A stretch of DNA of 6,091 nucleotides from Deltaproteobacteria bacterium (GTDB taxonomy: Bacteria > Myxococcota_A > Polyangia > Haliangiales > Haliangiaceae): NCBI GenBank assembly GCA_013696695.1, contig JACCYD010000765.1:1-6091 (forward strand), read 5' to 3'. Below, piece after piece: positions 1-6,091 of the stretch (position 1 is its first letter; every line of letters begins with the position of its first letter). Both the position numbers and the translations under genes were made by a program. The notes beneath the pieces were generated by a model that saw only the letters and a list, made by a program, of their open reading frames with translations, did not search any database and had not been told where the DNA came from.

Positions 1-1145
1 CCGCCGAAGCAGCCGCGCAGGATCGTGACCGAGAACTTGATCATCTCGTACGCCGGCAGCTTCGTCGCCTGATGTTTCGGGTGTGGGAGGCGAGAGAACG
101 GCAGCTCGTAGAGCTGGTCCATCTCGACGGTGGTCAGCGGCAACGGCGGTGGATTGATCCAGACGTCTTGCGTGCCATGGCGCTGCACGAGGGCCCGCGC
201 GTTGCCGGGGTTCGATTCGAGATGGAGGATGCGCGAGGCGTGGGCGTAGAGGATCGGATCGGCGGTCACCTGCTCGAAGCTCGGCATCCGGATCACGGTC
301 TTCGCGCGATCGACGCGCTTCTTCGTGAGCTGGACGAGTGGTGCGTTCTCGTTCGATGGCGCAGCTGCGCCCGTCGAGCACGCGGCCTCCTCGCGCTGCG
401 GTTCCATCGCGTACGGATCGGGTTTGGGATCGACGCGGCCGGGTGCATCGAGCGACGTCGAGTCGAGCTCGCTGAAGCCGGTGAGCGGATGCAGGTGCGC
501 GGTGCCGCGAAGATCGGTGATCTGTTCGATCGGCGTGTCCGCCGCGAGGCGATGTGCGATCTCGACGATCGCGCGCTCGGCGTTGCCGTAGACCAGCAGG
601 TCGGCCTTCGAGTCGATCAGCATCGATCGCCGCACCTTGTCGCTCCAGTAGTCGTAGTGCGCGATGCGGCGCAGGCTCGCCTCGATGCCGCCGATCACGA
701 TCGGCACGTCGCCATGCGCCTCGCGGCAACGCTGCACGTAGGCGAGCGTCGAGCGATCGGGGCGCAACCCGGCGACGCCATCCGGCGAGTACGCATCGTC
801 GCGCCGGATCTTTCGATCGCTGGTGTAGCGATTGACCATCGAGTCCATGTTCCCGGCGGTCACGCCCCAGAACAGATTCGGGCGGCCGAGCTCGCGAAAT
901 GCATTCGCGCTCTTCCAGTCCGGTTGATCGAGGATGCCGACGCGGAAGCCGTGCCGCTCGAGCAGGCGGCCGATCAGCGCCATGCCGAAGCTCGGGTGAT
1001 CGACGTACGCGTCGCCGGTGACGAGCACGACGTCGCAGCTATCCCAGCCGAGCTCGTCCATCTCGGCGCGCGTCGTCGGTAGGTACGAAGCGATGCCGAA
1101 GCGCTCGGCCCAGTACGGGCGATAGTTGAACAGCGCGCGCGACAT
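1..1145 (-). CDS. ygiQ: YgiQ-family radical SAM protein, N-terminal part (cut by window edge)
   Basis: The minus-strand reading from the ATG at 1145-1143 runs open to the window edge, giving 381 complete codons. It matches the YgiQ (UPF0313) family throughout. Near the N-terminus are GWDSCDVVLVTGDAYVDHP and the adjoining SFGMALIGRLLE, then WGVTAGNMDSMVNRYT, then GGIEASLRRIAHYDYWSDK and SKADLLVYGN. Later come PSFEQVTADPILYAHASRI, NPGNARALVQRHG and VWINPPPLPLTTVEMD. The reading ends in KFSVTILRGCFG, where the Cys at about residue 379 is the first of the CxxxCxxC motif that binds the radical SAM 4Fe-4S cluster; the other two lie outside the window. Family members are predicted cytoplasmic radical SAM enzymes of unknown substrate. 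A low-complexity segment around 330-400 lies where family members vary. No strong ribosome site precedes the start. The gene is 152 bases downstream of the second lipoprotein gene, so it probably has its own promoter, which I could not identify. Confidence 0.95.
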   Translation of the reverse strand, partial: MSRALFNYRPYWAERFGIASYLPTTRAEMDELGWDSCDVVLVTGDAYVDHPSFGMALIGRLLERHGFRVGILDQPDWKSANAFRELGRPNLFWGVTAGNMDSMVNRYTSDRKIRRDDAYSPDGVAGLRPDRSTLAYVQRCREAHGDVPIVIGGIEASLRRIAHYDYWSDKVRRSMLIDSKADLLVYGNAERAIVEIAHRLAADTPIEQITDLRGTAHLHPLTGFSELDSTSLDAPGRVDPKPDPYAMEPQREEAACSTGAAAPSNENAPLVQLTKKRVDRAKTVIRMPSFEQVTADPILYAHASRILHLESNPGNARALVQRHGTQDVWINPPPLPLTTVEMDQLYELPFSRLPHPKHQATKLPAYEMIKFSVTILRGCFG

Positions 1146-1297
1146 GGAAGCACGCGTCGTTTAGCACGTCTGCCGAACAGCCCGACGAGGAACTCTGGCA
1201 GGGCTCGAGAAGGTGATTTGGCGTTTCAGGCCAGATCGTTAGTCATTCCGGCTAATTGAGGGGGTGGATCCTGTCCCCGTCATGCAACGTGCCGGAA

Positions 1298-1768
1298 CTA
1301 TTCGCCGCCCTCGCAGGGGTCGGCGCCCTTGGACGGTGCGGGCGGCCGTGCGCTGGCCGGGGCACGCGACCCGGTGCCGCCCTGCTGCTCGTCGGCGTCG
1401 TCGGCGTCGTGGCCGGCGTGACCCTTGTGGTCGAACGTGGCCTCCATCGCGTTCATCACCTTGTCGTGCTGATCCTTCGACAGCGTGTCGACGCACGGCT
1501 TGGCGGATTCCTCATCGCTGATCGAGCCGAAGCACTTCTTTGCAGCCGCGCTCCACTGATCGGCTTCACACCGCTCGCTGATGACCCGGGCGACGCTCTC
1601 CTTCGTGGTCGGCGGCGGCTCTTTCCACTTCATCACCGACTCGGAGACGTGGCCTCCGACCACGGCGCACTCGGAGAGGCCAGCGGTGGCGCCTCCGGGG
1701 CCGGTCGACTGCGCCGACTTCTCACTACCACCACATGCCGCGAGAACGAGAGCGATCGCGCACATCAT
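1298..1768 (-). CDS. Small Cys-rich lipoprotein, paralogue of the upstream lipoprotein
   Basis: The 156-residue product is predicted to be exported. A hydrophobic start ends in the lipobox LAAC, with lipidated Cys12, followed by a Gly/Ser/Thr-rich linker. The signal is unusually short (11 residues) and has no Arg or Lys, but an in-frame TAG 12 bases upstream of the ATG rules out a longer start, and AGGA sits 7 bases upstream. The mature part has Cys34, His40, Cys67, Cys79 and Cys92. The two intervals between the last three Cys are the same as in the neighbouring lipoprotein (C-x11-C-x12-C), and both share the pattern CxxDxWxxxAxxC plus a later QxxxxxxAMxA. The C-terminus (about 113-156) is His/Asp-rich, then Ala/Pro-rich and probably disordered. 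Function is unknown. The Cys may form disulphides or bind metal; that is inference. It lies 63 bases downstream of the paralogue and is probably co-transcribed with it. Confidence 0.8.
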   Translation of the reverse strand: MMCAIALVLAACGGSEKSAQSTGPGGATAGLSECAVVGGHVSESVMKWKEPPPTTKESVARVISERCEADQWSAAAKKCFGSISDEESAKPCVDTLSKDQHDKVMNAMEATFDHKGHAGHDADDADEQQGGTGSRAPASARPPAPSKGADPCEGGE

Positions 1769-1775
1769 CGCGGCA

Positions 1776-1779
1776 TCCT
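1776..1779 (-). promoter_or_regulatory. Ribosome binding site (AGGA) for the 1298-1768 lipoprotein
   Basis: AGGA on the minus strand lies 7 bases upstream of the ATG at 1768-1766. It overlaps the in-frame TAG that blocks any longer start, so it supports the short signal peptide as real rather than misannotated. A second ATG follows at once (1765-1763) and is an alternative start that changes one residue. Confidence 0.5.
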
Positions 1780-1831
1780 AGCGCACGACAGCGTTGGAAC
1801 AACGCCTCGGCCTCGCGAGCGATCAGCCCGA

Positions 1832-2239
1832 TCAGGAACCAGCGCCGTCGGCGGGCTTCGCGTCGACGGCCTTGCGCGGCAACGCGGCGTCCATCGCGCG
1901 CCCGAAATTCTCGCGTTGCTCTATCGTCATCAGCGGCGCGCACTTCTCGACGTCTCGAAACGATGCGAGACCGCTCCAGCAGCGCTGGGCGTCCTGCGTC
2001 CACTTGTCCTTGGTGCAGGTGTCGATCAACACGCGCGTGATCGCATCTGCGGTCTCGCGATTCTGTTCGACCTGCTTGCCGGTCGTCGGATCCGTGGGCT
2101 GCATCAAGCCGACGACGTGATCCGCCATCTGCTCGCACGGCTTGGGGCCGGCCGGCGTGTACGTCGGATCCTTCGGCGCGCTCGAGGGGCACGCCGCGAG
2201 GATCAACAGGAGAAACTTCAGGGGCGCTGCTCGTCTCAC
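1832..2239 (-). CDS. Small Cys-rich lipoprotein, translationally coupled to the DUF4241 gene
   Basis: I place the start at the GTG at 2239-2237, giving 135 residues. This GTG overlaps the TGA of the upstream gene as GTGA and gives an ideal lipoprotein signal: MRRAAP, a Leu-rich core (KFLLLILAAC) and lipidated Cys17. Longer in-frame starts exist (ATG at 2260, and a further one at 2299), but they add charged residues before the signal and overlap the upstream gene more. The mature part has Cys35, His41, Cys75, Cys87 and Cys100. The C-x11-C-x12-C spacing and CxxDxWxxxAxxC core match the downstream lipoprotein, so the two arose by duplication. The segment between His41 and Cys75 is about seven residues longer here, and the tail is short and lacks the His/Asp-rich stretch. 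I do not recognise a named family. It is probably anchored in the envelope, facing the periplasm. Confidence 0.82.
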   Translation of the reverse strand: MRRAAPLKFLLLILAACPSSAPKDPTYTPAGPKPCEQMADHVVGLMQPTDPTTGKQVEQNRETADAITRVLIDTCTKDKWTQDAQRCWSGLASFRDVEKCAPLMTIEQRENFGRAMDAALPRKAVDAKPADGAGS

Positions 2240-3051
2240 GACGCGGGCTTCGCTTTCCATTCCTTCTGCGTGAACACGTCGAAGTCGATCACCAGACACA
2301 CGGGTTTATCCGCGGCATCGATCGCCCAGTAGGCGACGAACTCGCCATTGCCGGACGGCCACGCGAGTGCGCGACGGCCATCGGTGAGCTGCACCTCGAT
2401 CGGATTGACACCCACTCCGCTCGGCACGGCGAGCGCACCCGGCGAGCCGGAGCCCGCGTCGATCAAGGCGAGCCAGCCGTTCGTGATCGGCCACCGCGGA
2501 AGCTGATCGATCGACTTCGGCTTCTTCTGGCCCTTCGCGTGGGCGACCGTCCATTTCACGATCGGCGGCCTGCCGACGTGGATGACGACGGCAGCGAGCT
2601 GTTCTTTATCAGGCTTGCCCGGTTTATCCGGCGTGCGCGCGACGGAGAGCATGACGCGGAACACGCCGCTGCCCGTGGGGCGGTCGAACACCTTCCACGA
2701 TTTCGCGACGCCCGGATCACAGATGGCGAGCTCGCCCGACGCGACGGGGAGCGCGAGCGGGAGCATGCGGATATCGATCTTCTTCGCGCCGAACGTTTCA
2801 CCGTAACGCAGCAGGCGGGCGACATCGCGATCGGCAGCGTGCTCGTCGCGCGTGGGCGGCGGTGGCGGTGGGGGCGGCGGGAGAGGCAGCGACGGTTTGC
2901 CGGCACGTGCGGGCTTCTTCGCCACCGCACCCAGCTTCGGCTTGGGGGGAACGGGCGCGGCTTTGGTTTCGGGCGGTCGCTTCGCAGGCGTTGCCGGCTT
3001 GGCCTTTGTTGCCGGCTTGGCCTTCTTCACGACACCCTTGGTCTTCGCCAC
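2236..3051 (-). CDS. DUF4241 family protein with Ala/Lys/Pro-rich N-terminal tail
   Basis: The globular part (about residues 92-271, counting from the GTG at 3051) follows the DUF4241 pattern as I know it: LPVASGELAICDP near its start, then GVFRVMLSVAR, LAAVVIHVGRPPIVKWTVA, GWLALIDAGSG, and finally GNGEFVAYWAIDAADKPVC leading into LVIDFDVF. The family has no established function that I know of. Before it lies a basic, Ala/Pro-rich tail (about 1-57) and a run of nine prolines (58-66), probably disordered. There is no signal peptide or membrane segment, so I infer a cytoplasmic location. The start is uncertain: GTG codons at 3099, 3078 and 3051 are in frame and none has a good ribosome site. 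I prefer 3051 because it gives an MAKTKG-type start, but a 287-residue form from 3099 is possible. Its TGA overlaps the next gene's GTG, so it probably leads a three-gene operon. Confidence 0.8.
   Translation of the reverse strand: MAKTKGVVKKAKPATKAKPATPAKRPPETKAAPVPPKPKLGAVAKKPARAGKPSLPLPPPPPPPPPTRDEHAADRDVARLLRYGETFGAKKIDIRMLPLALPVASGELAICDPGVAKSWKVFDRPTGSGVFRVMLSVARTPDKPGKPDKEQLAAVVIHVGRPPIVKWTVAHAKGQKKPKSIDQLPRWPITNGWLALIDAGSGSPGALAVPSGVGVNPIEVQLTDGRRALAWPSGNGEFVAYWAIDAADKPVCLVIDFDVFTQKEWKAKPAS
2990..3025 (-). repeat. Tandem 18-base repeat coding for KAKPAT twice
   Basis: Two adjacent 18-base copies (2990-3007 and 3008-3025) differ at one base. On the minus strand they encode KAKPAT repeated in the N-terminal tail of the DUF4241 protein. 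Because the unit is a multiple of three, copy-number change would lengthen or shorten the tail without breaking the frame. Confidence 0.7.
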
Positions 3052-3129
3052 GGAGCAGACCGTAACGCGACTCGCCACCTCGAAGCCAAGAAGCACCACA
3101 CCGGTGGCGCCTACGAGATGGCCTCGCGG

Positions 3130-3140
3130 TAGCCTGGGTA
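3130..3140. promoter_or_regulatory. Candidate regulator-binding dyad, copy 1 (TAGCCTGGGTA)
   Basis: This is an 11-base imperfect dyad with one arm mismatch, in the region between the two divergent operons. It matches the second copy at 3161-3171 at 9 of 11 bases, and the starts are 31 bases apart, about three helical turns. It would lie about 145-155 bases upstream of the transcription start predicted from the sigma-54-type promoter match. The binding protein is unknown; the NtrC-type regulator encoded at 4410-5819 is the obvious candidate by inference. Confidence 0.4.
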
Positions 3141-3160
3141 TCTTCGAATGGGTTACGAGC

Positions 3161-3171
3161 TACCCAGGGTA
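3161..3171. promoter_or_regulatory. Candidate regulator-binding dyad, copy 2 (TACCCAGGGTA)
   Basis: This is a perfect 11-base dyad (TACCC-A-GGGTA). With copy 1 it forms a larger inverted arrangement centred near 3150. The distance to the promoter match at 3259 fits an upstream activating site of an enhancer-binding protein, but a repressor operator serving either divergent operon is equally compatible with the sequence. Confidence 0.45.
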
Positions 3172-3258
3172 ACTCAGCACTTGCTCTGATTTTCCTGGCG
3201 AGGACGCTTACCATTGAGAACTTCAAAGGAAATACAACCAGTGCGTTTACGTCACGGT

Positions 3259-3273
3259 TGGCAAGGTCCTCGC
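3259..3273 (+). promoter_or_regulatory. Candidate sigma-54 (-24/-12) promoter for the sigma factor operon
   Basis: TGGCAAGGTCCTCGC fits the consensus TGGCACG-N4-TTGC at 9 of 11 fixed positions. The key GG (3260-3261) and GC (3272-3273) are present at the required 12-base offset. Transcription would begin near 3285, only about two bases before the GTG start at 3287. This implies an almost leaderless message, in keeping with the lack of a ribosome site there. Two mismatches mean a chance match cannot be excluded. Confidence 0.4.
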
Positions 3274-3286
3274 TACTGGGTCCTGC

Positions 3287-3976
3287 GTGCAGCAAATCCA
3301 GCGAGACCGTCTCATCGTCGAGCACGCCGAAATTGCCAAGAGGATCGCCCTCAAGATGGCACGCCGGTGCCCGAGCTGGATCCCGCGTGAGGATCTGGTC
3401 TCCGCGGGCCTGCTGGGGCTGACCGAAGCCGCGCGCCGCTACGACTCGAGCCGCGCCGAACCATTCCTCCCGTTCGCGGAGCAGCGGATCCGCGGTGCCG
3501 TGCTCGACGAGCTGCGCCGCGGCGACATGCTGCCGCGCCGCGTGCGCCAGTCCGCGCGCAAGGTCGCGTCGGCGATCCGCCAGATCGAGAATACCGGTGA
3601 GAAGGCGACCGAAGAGAGGATCGCCGGAACCCTCGGCGTCACGATCGAGAACTACCGCGACAACCTCGCGACGCTCCTCCAGGTCGAGACCGAATCGATC
3701 GACGGCGAAGGCGCCACGCTGCTGGCCGATTCCCAGGCGACGCCGGCCGAGCAAGCGGCACGCAGCGAGATGCTCCGCCACGTGCGTGAAGCGCTGGATC
3801 GCCTCGAACAGCGCGACGTGACGCTGCTCGGCCTCCACTACATCGAAGAGATGACGTTCCAGGAGATCGCGACGACGATCGGCATCACCGCCTCGCGCGC
3901 TTGTCAGTTGTTGTGGCGCGCCATCGCGCGGCTGCGCGTGCAGCTCGGCGAGCAGACGATGCAGGACGCCGCGTGA
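3287..3976 (+). CDS. Sigma-28 (FliA/WhiG-like) RNA polymerase sigma factor
   Basis: The 229-residue product has the FliA-type layout and length. Region 2 spans about residues 8-80, with EDLVSAGLLGLTEAARRYD (35-53) and FAEQRIRGAVLDELRRGD (63-80), the typical core-binding and -10-recognition segment. Region 3 follows at about 85-140. Region 4 ends in a helix-turn-helix at about 190-216, with FQEIATTIGITASRACQLL and then a WRAIARLR helix, recalling the SRVCQLHSKA-type signature of FliA. Region 1.1 is absent, as is usual for this group. The GTG at 3287 is the only in-frame start after the TGA at 3215-3217 that keeps region 2 whole. Its stop overlaps the start of a receiver protein gene, so the two are probably translated together. 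Members drive flagellar, sporulation or other regulons; no flagellar gene is visible here, so I do not assign fliA. No anti-sigma factor gene is adjacent in the window. Confidence 0.9.
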   Translation: MQQIQRDRLIVEHAEIAKRIALKMARRCPSWIPREDLVSAGLLGLTEAARRYDSSRAEPFLPFAEQRIRGAVLDELRRGDMLPRRVRQSARKVASAIRQIENTGEKATEERIAGTLGVTIENYRDNLATLLQVETESIDGEGATLLADSQATPAEQAARSEMLRHVREALDRLEQRDVTLLGLHYIEEMTFQEIATTIGITASRACQLLWRAIARLRVQLGEQTMQDAA

Positions 3977-4380
3977 GACACCGCGTCACCACAGTTCCCG
4001 TTCCGGTCGGCGCGCGTGCGCTGGTCGTCGACGACGATGCGATGATCCGGCGCTCGCTCTCGACCGCGCTCGTGCGCGCAGGTTTCGCAGTGACCACCGC
4101 GGACGACGCAGTGCCCGCGATGTCGCTCACCGAGAGCTTCGACGTCATGGTGGTCGACTACAACATGCAGACCGCGACGGGCGCCGAGGTCGTGCGGCAC
4201 TTCAAGAACCGTTTCGGGGATCAGATCTTTTGCGTGGTGCTGTCTGGCGAGGATGATGAGGGCACATCGGCGCGCTGTCGCGATGCCGGTGCCGATGCGG
4301 TGATGACCAAGCCGACCATGCCGAGCGATCTGCGCCGCTGTCTGGCGAAGGGTCTGAACAGCATCCGTGTAGCGGCCTGA
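3973..4380 (+). CDS. Stand-alone response regulator receiver protein
   Basis: The 135-residue product consists almost wholly of one receiver (REC) domain. Residues, counted from the GTG at 3973, are the acidic pair Asp21/Asp22 in ALVVDDDAM, the phospho-acceptor Asp62 in VMVVDYNM, the switch residue Ser91 in VVLSGEDD, and Lys113-Pro114. All catalytic positions are intact, so it should be phosphorylatable. No output domain follows, so it probably acts by binding a partner protein, as CheY- or Spo0F-like proteins do. The start GTG overlaps the sigma factor's TGA as GTGA. A longer in-frame start at 3901 would lie within the sigma gene and add 24 Arg/Ala-rich residues that look like out-of-frame noise. 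The tight coupling suggests a role with the sigma factor or with the following NtrC-type regulator; which one is unknown. Confidence 0.9.
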   Translation: MRHRVTTVPVPVGARALVVDDDAMIRRSLSTALVRAGFAVTTADDAVPAMSLTESFDVMVVDYNMQTATGAEVVRHFKNRFGDQIFCVVLSGEDDEGTSARCRDAGADAVMTKPTMPSDLRRCLAKGLNSIRVAA

Positions 4381-4409
4381 TTGTCAGCAGTTGCGCCCCA
4401 TGCGAGCCT

Positions 4410-5819
<1,410 letters not shown>

Positions 5820-5838
5820 CGACCGACTGCCGGCTTAG

Positions 5839-5895
5839 GCCACCGGAAGTTGGTGGCGAGTCGTTGCGCTTGTACTTGCCCAGTTCCACTTGCAC
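5839..5895 (+). repeat. Left arm of a two-part inverted repeat
   Basis: The outer block GCCACCGGAAGTTGGTG (5839-5855) pairs with 6042-6058 at 16 of 17 positions. The inner block TTCCACTTGCAC (5884-5895) pairs perfectly with 6024-6035. The blocks are 28 bases apart here but only 6 in the right arm. The extra sequence carries further ACTTGC-like hexamers (5874-5879, 5888-5893 and 5894-5899). The arm begins 19 bases after the stop of the NtrC-type gene. Confidence 0.65.
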
Positions 5896-5905
5896 TTGCG
5901 CGTTC

Positions 5906-6040
5906 GAGAGCGGCTCCCATCTCGACATCGTGCGGTTACTCAGGCGCGTACCCGACGAAGACATCGACAGGGGTAAGGCCTTGTTGATCGAGATCGTGAT
6001 GCTGACCGTCATGAAAGTGACTGGTGCAAGTGGAAGCTGA
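5906..6040 (+). pseudogene. Possible C-terminal remnant of a four-helix-bundle (S23-type) protein
   Basis: This open frame of 44 codons ends at TGA 6038-6040 and lies between and into the inverted repeat arms. Its second half, DEDIDRGKALLIEIVMLTVM, recalls from memory the last helix of four-helix-bundle proteins related to the 23S rRNA intervening-sequence protein, where an RGxxLLxRIVxMLTKM-like pattern is common. The earlier helices and the family's usual QLRRAA and N-x-AEG segments are absent, so if the match is real only the tail survives. A chance open frame in G+C-rich DNA is a serious alternative. The frame stays open back into the NtrC-type gene, so no start is implied. Confidence 0.25.
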
Positions 6041-6058
6041 TCACCAACTTCCGATGGC
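6024..6058 (+). repeat. Right arm of a two-part inverted repeat
   Basis: GTGCAAGTGGAA (6024-6035) is the exact reverse complement of 5884-5895. CACCAACTTCCG (6042-6053) is the exact reverse complement of 5844-5855, extended to 6058 with one mismatch. The order of the blocks mirrors the left arm, so the pair brackets about 130-220 bases. Whether it ends a mobile unit or forms an RNA or DNA hairpin cannot be told from one copy. Confidence 0.65.
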
Positions 6059-6091
6059 GTGTACTTAGCTGCGACCGGGCAAGCGCATCGC

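Noticed and set aside
72..1082. Long plus-strand open frame of 336 codons
   Set aside because: It is the antisense shadow of the YgiQ gene, whose minus-strand product matches its family along its whole length.
1260..1278. GGGG/CCCC hairpin as a terminator after the lipoprotein operon
   Set aside because: There are only four clean pairs, mismatches follow, and no T-run is present on either strand.
1256..2332. Long plus-strand open frame of 358 codons
   Set aside because: It runs antisense to both lipoprotein genes and the end of the DUF4241 gene. Its product is Arg/Leu-rich with no recognisable domain, while the minus-strand frames have signals, conserved Cys and coupling.
3074..3088. Second -24/-12-like match on the minus strand upstream of the DUF4241 gene
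   Set aside because: GG and GC are correctly spaced, but only about 8 of 11 consensus positions fit, and such matches are frequent in G+C-rich DNA. Two divergent sigma-54 promoters sharing the dyads would be attractive but is not supported.
3133..3168. CCTGGGTA/TACCCAGG inverted repeat as a transcription terminator
   Set aside because: The loop would be 20 bases and no T-run follows. It also lies upstream of two divergent genes rather than after one, so a binding site is the better reading.
2798..3838. Minus-strand open frame of 346 codons
   Set aside because: It overlaps the sigma factor antisense and the DUF4241 gene out of frame, and shows no domain.
5839..6058. Insertion sequence, CRISPR or diversity-generating retroelement
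   Set aside because: There is no transposase, reverse transcriptase, direct target duplication, regular repeat-spacer array or template/variable repeat pair. The inverted repeat alone does not support any of these.

Overview
The base composition is high in G+C, there are several GTG starts and many "hypothetical" lipoproteins, and the regulators are of the kinds abundant in the deltaproteobacterial/myxobacterial lineage. I infer a Myxococcota-like chromosome; no marker gene proves it. No rRNA, tRNA, CRISPR array or transposase was seen.

The left half (about 1-3050) is entirely minus strand. Read in the direction of transcription it holds: a DUF4241-type protein with an Ala/Lys/Pro-rich N-terminal tail (2236-3051); a small lipoprotein coupled to it by a GTGA stop/start overlap (1832-2239); a second lipoprotein that is clearly a paralogue of the first (1298-1768); and, after a 152-base gap, the N-terminal half of a YgiQ-family radical SAM protein, cut by the window edge just after the first Cys of its iron-sulphur motif. 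The first three look like one operon of unknown function. The YgiQ gene is probably separate.

The right half (3287-5819) is a compact plus-strand regulatory operon: a sigma-28 (FliA/WhiG-like) sigma factor, a stand-alone receiver protein that starts inside the sigma factor's stop codon (GTGA), and a complete NtrC-type response regulator with an intact GAFTGA loop, meaning it should work with sigma-54. No histidine kinase is present.

The 235 bases between the two halves hold the most coherent regulatory signal in the window. There is a -24/-12 type (sigma-54) promoter match at 3259-3273, and about 100-130 bases upstream of it two copies of an 11-base dyad (TASCCWGGGTA) whose starts are 31 bases apart, about three helical turns. 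This is the layout expected for an enhancer-binding protein, so the NtrC-type regulator at the end of the operon may control its own operon. That is a hypothesis from sequence only.

The last 272 bases hold no intact gene. They contain a two-part inverted repeat (5839-5895 and 6024-6058) enclosing a short open frame that weakly resembles the C-terminus of a four-helix-bundle (S23/rRNA-intervening-sequence type) protein. It may be a decayed small element.
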